This document shows positions 25,561-34,503 of a DNA stretch of 64,000 nucleotides, one piece after another. Every line of letters begins with the position of its first letter. Position 1 is the first letter of the stretch. This DNA comes from Segatella baroniae B14 (lineage in GTDB: Bacteria > Bacteroidota > Bacteroidia > Bacteroidales > Bacteroidaceae). Below the pieces are notes generated by a model. The model was given only the letters and a program-made list of their open reading frames with translations. It made no database searches and had not been told where the DNA came from. Made by a program: the position numbers and the translations under genes. The stretch spans positions 1,032,001-1,096,000 of the forward strand of contig NZ_CP091800.1 in NCBI RefSeq assembly GCF_022024235.1, in the 5' to 3' direction.

Positions 25561-27996
25561 ATGAAAAAATTACTTATGTTAATGTTGACCGCAACCTGCG
25601 CAACACCACTTTTGGCAAGCGAAGCTGATCTGGTCATTCCTGAAAGTATCCACGAGTTTGGATTTTTACATTGGGGATTTTTGGTAACACTCCTCGGGTT
25701 TATCTTCGGTATTTATTATTTCGCCAAAACAAAGGCTCTTCCTGTACATGAGCGTATGGAAGACATCGGAGAAGTAATCTATAAAACATGTTCTACTTAT
25801 CTGAAACAGCAAGGTAAATTTCTTGCAACCCTTTTTATTTTCATCGGTGTTATCGTAGCCCTTTACTTCGGTGTTCTCTCAGAAGGCACTACTACTGGCG
25901 GTGTCCTCCTTATTTTATTATGGACCATTATCGGTATCTGTGGCTCATACGGTGTAGCTGCTTACGGTATCCGTATGAACACGTATGCTAATGCACGTAT
26001 GGCCTTTGCATCACTGAAGCGAAATCCACTCAACCTGCTTAATATTCCTCTGAATGCTGGTATGAGTATCGGTGTGATGTTGGTATGTGTAGAGCTCTTC
26101 TTGATGCTCGTCATCCTGCTTTTCATGCCTACCAACTTGGCTGGTAGCTGTTTCGTAGGTTTCGCCATTGGTGAGTCTTTGGGTGCTTCAGCCCTTCGTA
26201 TCGCAGGTGGTATCTTTACCAAAATTGCTGATATCGGTTCAGACTTGATGAAAGTAATCTTCAAGATTGGTGAGGATGACCCACGTAACCCTGGTGTTAT
26301 CGCAGACTGTACGGGTGATAATGCAGGAGACTCTGTAGGTCCTACTGCTGATGGTTTCGAGACATACGGTGTGACAGGTGTTGCATTAGTTTCATTTGTA
26401 CTACTCGCAGTACCAAATGCTGCCGCTCAGACTCAGCTTCTTATCTGGATCTTCTCTATGCGTATTCTGATGGCTGTAACATCTGTTGTTGCCTTCTATA
26501 TTAATAAAGGTGTAAGCAATGCTAAATATGGCGGTAACGAAGACCTCGACTTTGAAGCTCCACTGACGAACTTAATCTGGATTGCTTCTATCCTTAGTAT
26601 CATTGCTACCTATGCCGTATCATACTTCCAGCTGGCAAGTATGGGTAATGACCTTTGGTGGATTTTCGCTACTATCATTTCTTTGGGTACTTTGGGAGCA
26701 GCTGTTATTCCAGAGATTACCAAGGTATTTACCTCTCCAAAGAGTGGCCACGTACTCGAAGTAGTAAAGGCTTCTCATCATGGTGGCGCTTCGCTGAATA
26801 TCCTTTCTGGTTTCGTAACGGGTAACTTCTCTGGCTTCTGGACAGGTTTAGTCTTCGTATTGCTTATGTTCGTGGGCTATGCTGCAAGTATCAATATCGA
26901 AGAAAGCCTGATGTCTTACCCAGCTATCTTTGCCTTCGGCCTAATCGCTTTCGGTATGCTCGGTATGGGTCCTGTGACTATCGCAGTAGACTCTTATGGC
27001 CCTGTAACTGATAATGCACAGAGTGTATACGAATTGAGCCTTATCGAGGATATGCCTAATAAGGATCAGGAAATCGAACAGAATTATGGTTTTACTCCTG
27101 ATTGGGAGAAGAGTAAATATTATCTGGAGCAGAACGATGGTGCTGGTAACACTTTCAAAGCTACAGCTAAACCGGTATTGATCGGTACTGCAGTAGTAGG
27201 TGCAACAACCATGATTTTCTCTATTATCTTGGTTATCAAAAACGTTTTGGGTATCGATCCAGCAAGTGTACTGAATATTTTAAATCCTTATACCATTCTT
27301 GGTTTCTTGTTGGGTGGTTGTGTTATTTACTGGTTTACCGGTGCAAGTACACAGGCTGTTACTGTAGGTGCTAACCGCGCCGTTGCCTTTATCAAGGATC
27401 ACATCAAACTCGATCCTAACGCACCTAAGAAGGCTGACTCTAAGAGTAGTGTTGAGGTGGTTAAGATATGTACACAGTATGCTCAGAAGGGTATGTGGAA
27501 TATCTTTATCGCTATCTTCTTCTTTGCATTAGGTTTTGCTTGTTTAGCTTCTCCTGCAAGTATCGGTGGTAACAATGCGGTATCATTATTCGTTAGTTAT
27601 CTTATCAGTATTGCCCTCTTTGGTTTGTTCCAGGCTGTATTTATGGCTAATGCAGGTGGTAGCTGGGATAATGCTAAGAAGGTGGTGGAAGTAGATCTGG
27701 CTTTGAAGGGCACAGACCTTCACGATGCTTCTGTAGTAGGTGATACTGTAGGTGATCCATTTAAGGATACTTCTTCTGTATCGCTGAACCCTATCATCAA
27801 GTTTACTACCCTCTTCGGTTTGTTGGCTATGGAGATGGCTATTAGCGAATCTTTCCGTGAGTTGGCACCATATTTTGGTATTCTCTTCGTGCTTATCGCT
27901 ATCGTCTTCGTATGGCGTTCATTCTACAAGATGCGTATCGATGACTCTATGGAGAATATCCTGGAACAGTACAACAATAAGAAAACTGAAGAATAA
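25561..27996 (+). CDS. hppA: Membrane-bound ion-pumping pyrophosphatase
   Basis: 811 residues with about 16 membrane helices. The catalytic loops are intact: GDNAGDSVGPTADGFETYG, VDSYGPVTDNAQ, MANAGGSWDNAKK and ASVVGDTVGDPFKDTSS. These acidic residues bind Mg-pyrophosphate in the cytosolic funnel. The family couples PPi hydrolysis to H+ and/or Na+ export. The length and insertions fit the K+-dependent Bacteroidetes type, where Na+ or dual Na+/H+ pumps are known, but ion choice cannot be settled from reading alone. The gene is monocistronic, with its own promoter and two hairpins downstream. Confidence 0.95.
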   Translation: MKKLLMLMLTATCATPLLASEADLVIPESIHEFGFLHWGFLVTLLGFIFGIYYFAKTKALPVHERMEDIGEVIYKTCSTYLKQQGKFLATLFIFIGVIVALYFGVLSEGTTTGGVLLILLWTIIGICGSYGVAAYGIRMNTYANARMAFASLKRNPLNLLNIPLNAGMSIGVMLVCVELFLMLVILLFMPTNLAGSCFVGFAIGESLGASALRIAGGIFTKIADIGSDLMKVIFKIGEDDPRNPGVIADCTGDNAGDSVGPTADGFETYGVTGVALVSFVLLAVPNAAAQTQLLIWIFSMRILMAVTSVVAFYINKGVSNAKYGGNEDLDFEAPLTNLIWIASILSIIATYAVSYFQLASMGNDLWWIFATIISLGTLGAAVIPEITKVFTSPKSGHVLEVVKASHHGGASLNILSGFVTGNFSGFWTGLVFVLLMFVGYAASINIEESLMSYPAIFAFGLIAFGMLGMGPVTIAVDSYGPVTDNAQSVYELSLIEDMPNKDQEIEQNYGFTPDWEKSKYYLEQNDGAGNTFKATAKPVLIGTAVVGATTMIFSIILVIKNVLGIDPASVLNILNPYTILGFLLGGCVIYWFTGASTQAVTVGANRAVAFIKDHIKLDPNAPKKADSKSSVEVVKICTQYAQKGMWNIFIAIFFFALGFACLASPASIGGNNAVSLFVSYLISIALFGLFQAVFMANAGGSWDNAKKVVEVDLALKGTDLHDASVVGDTVGDPFKDTSSVSLNPIIKFTTLFGLLAMEMAISESFRELAPYFGILFVLIAIVFVWRSFYKMRIDDSMENILEQYNNKKTEE

Positions 27997-28017
27997 TCTA
28001 TCTTAACGCATATTACT

Positions 28018-28116
28018 CATCTTGCACTTCGTAGGCAAGTTCTCAATAGAAGTGCAAGATGACTGATTCAACTTAAAAAGTCTCCATCTTAAACTATATA
28101 AGATGGAGACTTTTTT
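28018..28116 (+). terminator. Two hairpins after hppA, the second an intrinsic terminator
   Basis: CATCTTGCACTTC (28018-28030) pairs with GAAGTGCAAGATG (28049-28061). A second stem, AAAAGTCTCCATCTT with AAGATGGAGACTTTT (about 28076-28115), ends in a T-run. The second is the likely terminator. From 28117 to 28262 I see only loosely repeated ATCAGATA words. Confidence 0.85.
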
Positions 28117-28262
28117 GCATCCCTACGCATGTACACTTGCTTATCCATCAGATAACGCCTAACTATCAAGAGCTACTAACTATCAGATATAGCAGCTTTA
28201 CCATCAGATAGCAGCTTAGCGGCGGCTAACTTATCCAGCAGCATTCCCCCATGAGTAAAGAC

Positions 28263-28311
28263 ATAAAAAAACGATATAATTCCATATCGACAAAAATATG
28301 AAATTATATCG
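28263..28311 (-). terminator. Intrinsic terminator of the kinase-like gene
   Basis: CGATATAATTCCATAT (28272-28287) pairs with ATATGAAATTATATCG (28296-28311) with one mismatch. On the minus strand it is followed by TTTTTTT. It lies about 105 bp past the kinase stop. Confidence 0.75.
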
Positions 28312-28416
28312 GTCTATTGAAACTCTAAAAATACCGTCGTCAGCTACGTTTTAATCTTCAACAGAGCTGACGCTTTAACTTGTATCTACCTATAGTTTTA
28401 TTTACTTCTTGGCTTA

Positions 28417-29607
28417 TTACTTCTTGAGCTGAGCCTTCTTGCCATTAATATAATCAGCAAAGAATTTATCAAAAGCCTCAAGATCAGCGCCTTTCAACTG
28501 ATAAGCACGAAGAATACCTTTATAATAACGAGCGACCTGCTTACCAGGATAACCCTGTTTTACACCATTAATATAAGGGGCAAATATTTTATCGAGATCG
28601 GCAGTAACTGCACCCTGAATCTGATTAACAGCATCACTGGCCGTTGCGGCAGCTGGTTGATTCTCCACAGTTGCTGCAGCTTGGTCTGGTGCAGGAGTCT
28701 GAGCAGGAGCACTCGCCTGTGCATCAGCATAAGCAGCGTTACCATTAGCACTGGCATCACCATTCTCTGAAGCCACAGTCTCAGTAGAATCTGTCTGAGC
28801 TGTATCGTCTGCAGCAGTAACGTCACCTCCAAACTGAGTTACAGCTAAGAAGATGGCCAACACAATAACAGCAGCACCAACGATGCCACCCACAAGCTTG
28901 AGATTAAGCTCACCACCATGATTACCACCATGTTCGAGTGCCTGAATTGCATCCTCTGCTTGCTCATAACGCTCATAACGGCCAAAAGAACAACACCGCT
29001 CGATAACCTTGGTAGCCATACTGCCTAAATTCATATCCTTAAGCAACATACCAATGGAATAGATATCAGCATAACCATCTACCGTCATTGTTCCATCTCG
29101 AAGCTCTGGTGCAAGATACTTCAACGAAACACTCTGTTCAGCACTCTCATCCGTATCGAGGAAACGGAAATCAATAAGTTTAACCTGATCACCTTGATTC
29201 GTAATCAAAATATTAGATGGCTTCAGATTACCATGAACCACCTTATTCTTATGCAGATAATCTACAGCAGAAGCCAACTGATGTAAAACTGCAAACTTTT
29301 CTTCGTCAGAGTGTCGCTCTTGAATATACTCCTTTAACGAACGACCATTGATATATTCCAATACGATACACGTACCCTGATTCTCGGTTTCGATCAAGTC
29401 GATGTATTTTACAATACCCTCATGATTCAAAGCAGAGCACTTTTTGTACTCACGCTGCAAAAGGTGAGCAAACTGCTTACGAGACTGATATTCTAACTTA
29501 AGTCCCTTTAAGATATAGGTATCCTTGCCACTTTGACAAGAATAATAGGCATAGATTCCCTTGCTGCGAATCTGCTTAATTTCTGTGTAATTCATCTCTT
29601 CACTCAT
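28417..29607 (-). CDS. Membrane-anchored Ser/Thr protein kinase-like protein, probable pseudokinase
   Basis: 396 residues. The kinase fold covers about 10-230: ILK with the ATP-site lysine K34, an EY hinge near 83, and the catalytic loop HGNLKPSN at 125-132. There the expected Asp of HRD/HGD is Asn; the DFG motif is DFR at 146-148 and APEL follows. A single membrane helix spans about 237-258. An Ala/Gln/Thr-rich linker and a C-terminal helical domain, presumably outside the cytoplasm, follow. Loss of the catalytic-base Asp suggests a signalling scaffold or ATP sensor rather than an active kinase. The gene is divergent from the HD gene. Confidence 0.85.
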   Translation of the reverse strand: MSEEMNYTEIKQIRSKGIYAYYSCQSGKDTYILKGLKLEYQSRKQFAHLLQREYKKCSALNHEGIVKYIDLIETENQGTCIVLEYINGRSLKEYIQERHSDEEKFAVLHQLASAVDYLHKNKVVHGNLKPSNILITNQGDQVKLIDFRFLDTDESAEQSVSLKYLAPELRDGTMTVDGYADIYSIGMLLKDMNLGSMATKVIERCCSFGRYERYEQAEDAIQALEHGGNHGGELNLKLVGGIVGAAVIVLAIFLAVTQFGGDVTAADDTAQTDSTETVASENGDASANGNAAYADAQASAPAQTPAPDQAAATVENQPAAATASDAVNQIQGAVTADLDKIFAPYINGVKQGYPGKQVARYYKGILRAYQLKGADLEAFDKFFADYINGKKAQLKK

Positions 29608-29638
29608 TTCGCATTGAAAATAACTTCATTTTAAGTTT

Positions 29639-29813
29639 CAAAGTTACAAATCATTTTGTAATTTTAAAAGAATAAATGATTATTCACTCCTAATATTAAG
29701 CAATTTTAAATAATTGATTAAAAAAATGCTAAATTTCAAATGATTTTACTTCTGAAAAAGGAAAGTTTTTATTTAAAAGATAGCGACTATATCAGAAAAT
29801 TTCGCTATTTTTG
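29639..29813. promoter_or_regulatory. Divergent promoter region of kinase-like and HD genes
   Basis: A minus-strand -7 box TAACTTTG (CAAAGTTA at 29639-29646) faces the kinase-like gene. A plus-strand TATTTTTG (29806-29813) lies 61 bp before the HD gene ATG. The -33 elements are not clear. The stretch between is AT-rich. Confidence 0.4.
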
Positions 29814-29874
29814 CAATCACATCTATGCACTTCTTGGAATAGTAAAGAAAAATTTTGCAATGGTTTAGACTCAA

Positions 29875-30543
29875 ATGAAGCTAAAACAAGATATCTTACA
29901 AAGCCAACCTCATCGTGTACAAAAACTATTCACACAATGGGAAAACTATATGGAAGCTCATGTTGCTTTTTGGTCTTTACCTGGCAATCTGGACATTCAT
30001 ACGGAAGCACATAGTGCACGTGTACTGCTCCATGCACTCCGCATTGGCCAGTTAAGAAATCTTAGCGATAATGCCATGACTGCTCTTGCTCATACCTGCA
30101 TTTTTCACGACACTCGTCGCAAAGATAATTATAGGGATATCGGTCATGGGGATCGTGCCGCTGAATATTATGCGGATTTCTGCAAACTGCAGAGTCAAGA
30201 GAATAAAACTTCTATTTCCTTTTACCAAGAGGCTTACGATGCTATGAAATATCATGATCGTAATGATGATATCGGGGATAAAGCTATCGCTGTGTCGCAT
30301 ATCGGAAATGACGAGGGTACGACTATAGGACAGGAAATATATCATATCTTCAAAGATGCTGATGCACTCGATAGATATCGACTGGGGGACTGGTGTTTGG
30401 ATGAACGCTTTTTGAGAACTCCCGAATCGAAAAATATGACCAAGTTCGCTCTTGATCTGGTATTATGCACAACCCCACCAGACGAGCTCAAGAAGGTTTG
30501 GGATCTGACACTACCCTTTAAGCCCAAGAATTCTAATCATTAA
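29875..30543 (+). CDS. HD-domain phosphohydrolase
   Basis: 222 residues with the metal-binding order H...HD...D: HTEAHSARVLL, then CIFHDTRR, and KDADALDRYR near the end. The spacing and the extra KYHDRND loop fit small HD-family hydrolases of nucleotides or phosphates. The substrate cannot be told. Twenty bases separate it from the HU gene, so they are probably co-transcribed and share the terminator at 30863. Confidence 0.8.
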   Translation: MKLKQDILQSQPHRVQKLFTQWENYMEAHVAFWSLPGNLDIHTEAHSARVLLHALRIGQLRNLSDNAMTALAHTCIFHDTRRKDNYRDIGHGDRAAEYYADFCKLQSQENKTSISFYQEAYDAMKYHDRNDDIGDKAIAVSHIGNDEGTTIGQEIYHIFKDADALDRYRLGDWCLDERFLRTPESKNMTKFALDLVLCTTPPDELKKVWDLTLPFKPKNSNH

Positions 30544-30563
30544 ACTATATAAATATAATAAAT

Positions 30564-30848
30564 ATGAATAAGACAGAACTTATAAGCAAGGTAGCAGAAC
30601 AGGCTAACTTGACTAAAGCTGAATCTAGCAAATTAGTTAACGCTGTATTAGGTGCTATCGCAGACAACCTCTGCGAAGGTGACGGTCTGTTGGCTATTCC
30701 TGACTTTGGCCGCTTTCAGGTAAAGCAAGTGCCTGAGCGTACTGGTATCAATCCTTCTACTAAAGAGAAGATTGTTATCCCTGCTCACGATAAAATCGTA
30801 TTTAAGGCTTCAGATAATATGAGCATCTATAGCAGAAAACATCAGTAA
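30564..30848 (+). CDS. HU-family DNA-binding protein
   Basis: 94 residues, full length for HU. N-terminal helices MNKTELISKVAEQANLTKAESSKLVNAVLGAI, the beta-arm start FGRFQVKQVPERTGINPSTKEKI with the DNA-intercalating Pro in the RTGINP tip, and a helix at the C-terminus are all present. HU proteins bend and compact DNA. It could also serve as an architectural cofactor for site-specific inversion, but that is speculation. Confidence 0.95.
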   Translation: MNKTELISKVAEQANLTKAESSKLVNAVLGAIADNLCEGDGLLAIPDFGRFQVKQVPERTGINPSTKEKIVIPAHDKIVFKASDNMSIYSRKHQ

Positions 30849-30862
30849 ACTGAATGTCATAT

Positions 30863-30901
30863 AAAAAGGACACTTCTATTGAAATAGAGGTGTCCTTTTT
30901 G
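30863..30901. terminator. Bidirectional intrinsic terminator between HU and aat
   Basis: AAAAAGGACACTTCTAT and ATAGAGGTGTCCTTTTT form a 16-17 bp stem with a 4-nt loop and T-runs on both strands. It serves the HU transcript (plus) and the clpS-clpA-aat transcript (minus). Confidence 0.9.
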
Positions 30902-30927
30902 TATGTAGGTATATTCAGTCGGAATCA

Positions 30928-31587
30928 TTAAAAATCTTCGTGAATCAGTCTGAGATATTCATCATAGTCAATATACTTAGCGCCCATCGACTTGAGATGA
31001 GGAGTTTCTAACTGACAATCGATTACCGTACCTCCTCTATCTTTCATCATATTGGAAAGATAGATTAAAGCGAGTTTAGATGCCGAAGGCTCAAGAGAGA
31101 ACATACTTTCGCCGAAGAAGGCTCTACCCAAAGTTACGCCATAAAGACCACCTACTAATTTGTCGCCATTCCACACTTCCACACTTGCAGCGAATCCTTG
31201 ATGATATAGTTCGGTATAAGCCTGAATCATATCTTCACCAAGCCATGCCCCTTCCTGCTCGATACGATTTTGTGCTTTACTGCATCCCTGTATCACTTCA
31301 TCAAAAGCCTTATTGAACGTAACGCGATATTTTCCACTACGAATAAGTTGCTTCATAGAGTGACTAACATGAGCTTCGCCTGGAATAATGACGAAGCGTT
31401 TCATCGGACAAAACCACATGATATCGGGTGCATCCCTGAAACTATACCATGGAAATATACCATAGTTATAAGCTAACAACAGGCGGTCAATACTCAGATC
31501 GCCACCTATTGCTATCAGTCCATCTTCATCTCCACCTCGCGGATCTGGAAATGCGATTTCATTTTTATCTAATTCGTATACTGCCAT
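30928..31587 (-). CDS. aat: Leucyl/phenylalanyl-tRNA-protein transferase
   Basis: 219 residues, full length. Signatures are FPDPRGGDEDGLIAIGGDLS, LLAYNYGIFPW, WFCPMKRFVI and GGLYGVTLGRAFFGESMFS. Aat attaches Leu or Phe to proteins with N-terminal Lys or Arg, creating N-degrons. It lies 33 bp downstream of clpA on the same strand, in a transcript that also encodes ClpS and ClpA, which recognise and unfold those substrates. Confidence 0.95.
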   Translation of the reverse strand: MAVYELDKNEIAFPDPRGGDEDGLIAIGGDLSIDRLLLAYNYGIFPWYSFRDAPDIMWFCPMKRFVIIPGEAHVSHSMKQLIRSGKYRVTFNKAFDEVIQGCSKAQNRIEQEGAWLGEDMIQAYTELYHQGFAASVEVWNGDKLVGGLYGVTLGRAFFGESMFSLEPSASKLALIYLSNMMKDRGGTVIDCQLETPHLKSMGAKYIDYDEYLRLIHEDF

Positions 31588-31620
31588 TTAAGGGTAAATT
31601 GATAAATTTGTCACGACATC

Positions 31621-34086
31621 CTATTTCAAGATAAACTTACCATCTTGATACTCGACATCGACATGGCCACCTTTTCGAAGTTTGCCATAAAGTATCTCCT
31701 TCATCAGTAGCGGTTTTAACTCTCGTGCTATAACACGGTCCATTTCGCGAGCACCATATTCTTGAGTAAAACCACGTTTAACGAGTTCTGCAATAGCCTC
31801 ATCTGTCAAGGTCAAGGTAACGTGCTTATTTTGCAATTTAGCCTCTAACTCGCTCACCTTCTTCTGCAAGATCAACGATGCCATCTTCTCGTCCATATCG
31901 TGGAAGACAACAATACCTGAAAGACGGTTAATAAACTCAGGCTTGAACGTTTTCTTCACGGTGGCAAGCATAGCGTCACCACGACTGACAGCACTCTGGA
32001 ATCCGACACTAGCCTGTGAGGCAAACTGAGCACCCGCATTACTGGTCATAATAACCACGACATGACGGAAATCAGCTTTCTGACCTTTATTATCAGTAAG
32101 TTTTGCATAATCCATGACCTGCAAGAGGATATTGAAGATATCACTATGCGCTTTCTCGATTTCGTCGAGCAATAGTACACAGTTCGGAGTCTTGCGAATA
32201 GCATCTACCAACAATCCACCATCTTCATAACCAACATAACCAGCAGGGGAACCGATAAGTTTAGCCACGGCATGTTTCTCCATATACTCAGACATATCGA
32301 AACGTACCAATTCTATTCCTAACTGTTGTGCGAGTACACGAGCGACTTCTGTTTTACCCACACCTGTCGGACCGACAAAGAGCAGACTCGCCAATGGTTT
32401 ATTATCATCTTGTAAACCCGCTTTAGCCATTTCCACAGCCTCGACCACCTGAGATATCGCCTCGTCTTGCCCATAGATACGCTCAGCCATACGCTTATAC
32501 AACGTTTTAAGCTGTTTGTTATCATCCTCTTTCATCACAGAAGCATCTATCTTGCAAGTACGCTGTAATACCTTAGCAATCAAATCTTTAGTAACATACT
32601 GAGTAGACTTATCATTCGGATGAATCTCAAGATACGCACCAGCCTCATCCACCAGGTCTATAGCTTTATCCGGAAGAAATCGGTCGTTAATATATTTGGC
32701 AGAAGCCCTCACCGCAAACTCTATAGCCTCTGGACGATAAACCACATGATGATACTTCTCATAATTCTTTTGCAAGCCCTTGATAATAGCTATCGTCTCG
32801 TCGATACTTGGTTCGTTAATATCGATTTGCTGGAATCTTCGCACAATACTCTTAGACTTGGCAAAGAAGCGGTTATACTCCTCATACGTCGTACTACCGA
32901 TAAAACGGATGGTACCCGCTTCAAGATAAGGTTTAAGCATATTAGAAGCATCAAGAGCAGAATCACTTGTAGTACCCGCTCCAACCAAAGTATGTATTTC
33001 GTCAATATAAATGATAACATTCGTCTCGCGAGCAGCACCACTCATAATCTTCTTGATACGCTTCTCCATATCACCACGAAACTGTGTACCGGCAACCAGC
33101 GAAGCCATCTCAAGACTATAAATCTGACTATTTTTCAGTCGATCAGGCACTTCACCCTTATTAATACGGTCGGCCAATCCATACACCAAAGCCGTTTTTC
33201 CTACACCCGGTTCACCCACATGAAGCGGATTATTCTTATCCTTGCGACAAAGAATCTGCACCGTACGGTCAAGTTCCTTATCACGTCCGATAAGAGGATT
33301 ATGCCCCTCTACCAGAGGATTAATATGCGTTACATATTTTTTCCAACTGTCATCATCGGCATCATCTTCGGCATCATTAGGAAGAGGCTGAAAATTTCCA
33401 AATGCACCAGGGATAAAAGGAATACGAATTACACCGTCCTTATTACCGATTTCGACCTCTGCGTTAGGATCTATATCATCAAAATCCTGATCTGAGTCAT
33501 CAAAACTTTCATAATTTACAGAATCATCATCCGTATTACCGAAATGGATAAGTGGCTGTATATTCGAAACATCTATAGTAGGGTCGAGTGGCTGAACGAA
33601 ATTTTCATGAGAAGCTTTGCAACGCTTCATCAGTGCCTTCATGAAAGGCTCGAAGTTACCGAATTCACTGAATTCTAGAATATATTTCTTGAGATAGAAT
33701 GAAGCCCAAGACTCAGGTAAATTCCATAAACTGATGATAATGATCTGTAAAGGTATACGGCACTCAAAACCTCTACCTGCAGAATTCGCCATCAAAGCAG
33801 CATTCTTAAAAAGTTGCGTCAACTGAAAAGAACTCTCCACATTTTCGGGTTCTTCATCCAACATATCAAGACCGTCGGTATAAGACTTTAAATCCTTCAT
33901 CATGCCTTGAAGATCTACATGATAAGGACGACAAGTCTCTATGAATATATCGTCAGAGATGATGGTTTCAAGCAAATGCTCCGGGGTAATAATTTCGCAA
34001 TGACTCTTTTTGCAGTTTGATTCAGCCCCTCTAATGTAATATTCTACTAAACCTGAAAAAATAAAATCAGAATCCTCTACTATCAT
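31621..34086 (-). CDS. clpA: ClpA-type AAA+ unfoldase of the Clp protease
   Basis: 821 residues, two AAA modules. After an N-domain of about 150 residues and an acidic linker, module 1 has GEPGVGKTAL and VIIYIDEIHTLVGAG. Module 2 has GPTGVGKTEVARV and VLLLDEIEKAH. A VGF tripeptide loop in the expected place (QASVGFQSA) fits ClpP docking. The missing middle coiled coil distinguishes it from ClpB and ClpC. It unfolds substrates for ClpP, which is not in the window. It follows clpS by 2 bp. Confidence 0.95.
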   Translation of the reverse strand: MIVEDSDFIFSGLVEYYIRGAESNCKKSHCEIITPEHLLETIISDDIFIETCRPYHVDLQGMMKDLKSYTDGLDMLDEEPENVESSFQLTQLFKNAALMANSAGRGFECRIPLQIIIISLWNLPESWASFYLKKYILEFSEFGNFEPFMKALMKRCKASHENFVQPLDPTIDVSNIQPLIHFGNTDDDSVNYESFDDSDQDFDDIDPNAEVEIGNKDGVIRIPFIPGAFGNFQPLPNDAEDDADDDSWKKYVTHINPLVEGHNPLIGRDKELDRTVQILCRKDKNNPLHVGEPGVGKTALVYGLADRINKGEVPDRLKNSQIYSLEMASLVAGTQFRGDMEKRIKKIMSGAARETNVIIYIDEIHTLVGAGTTSDSALDASNMLKPYLEAGTIRFIGSTTYEEYNRFFAKSKSIVRRFQQIDINEPSIDETIAIIKGLQKNYEKYHHVVYRPEAIEFAVRASAKYINDRFLPDKAIDLVDEAGAYLEIHPNDKSTQYVTKDLIAKVLQRTCKIDASVMKEDDNKQLKTLYKRMAERIYGQDEAISQVVEAVEMAKAGLQDDNKPLASLLFVGPTGVGKTEVARVLAQQLGIELVRFDMSEYMEKHAVAKLIGSPAGYVGYEDGGLLVDAIRKTPNCVLLLDEIEKAHSDIFNILLQVMDYAKLTDNKGQKADFRHVVVIMTSNAGAQFASQASVGFQSAVSRGDAMLATVKKTFKPEFINRLSGIVVFHDMDEKMASLILQKKVSELEAKLQNKHVTLTLTDEAIAELVKRGFTQEYGAREMDRVIARELKPLLMKEILYGKLRKGGHVDVEYQDGKFILK

Positions 34087-34088
34087 AA

Positions 34089-34385
34089 TTATTCAGCTTG
34101 CATTTCTATACGTAATGGGAACCCTGCCTTGTGAGCCATTTCACTAGCATTTGTGGTCTTGGTTAAAGCTATATCATAGCTATATACACCTACAACGGCA
34201 CTACCATTGAGATGAACCTTCATCATCAATTCTTCTGCTTCTTGATAAGCTTTATGAAACACAGTCGTGAGCACCTCGATTACAAAATCCATAGTCGTTA
34301 CATCATCGTTGAAAAAGATAACCTGGTAACGTCTAGGCTCTTTCAATTTAATTCTTTCTTTAATATTGCTGTTTGTTTGAGACAT
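34089..34385 (-). CDS. clpS: ClpS adaptor for N-degron recognition
   Basis: 98 residues. Core YQVIFFNDDVTTMDFVIEVL contains the N-end residue binding NDD motif and the hydrophobic pocket Met. VGVYSYDIALTK carries further core residues. ClpS binds proteins with N-terminal Leu, Phe, Trp or Tyr and passes them to ClpA, encoded 2 bp downstream. Probably the first gene of the operon; I see no convincing promoter in 34386-34503. Confidence 0.95.
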   Translation of the reverse strand: MSQTNSNIKERIKLKEPRRYQVIFFNDDVTTMDFVIEVLTTVFHKAYQEAEELMMKVHLNGSAVVGVYSYDIALTKTTNASEMAHKAGFPLRIEMQAE

Positions 34386-34503
34386 ACTTTAACTAATAAC
34401 TATTGTTTCGTAAAAGTACAAAAATTATGCCAACTCAAAAAACTTTCTCTCAAAAAATTAAGATAACAAATAATTCTTGATATAAATTCATTTCTTTGCA
34501 TAG

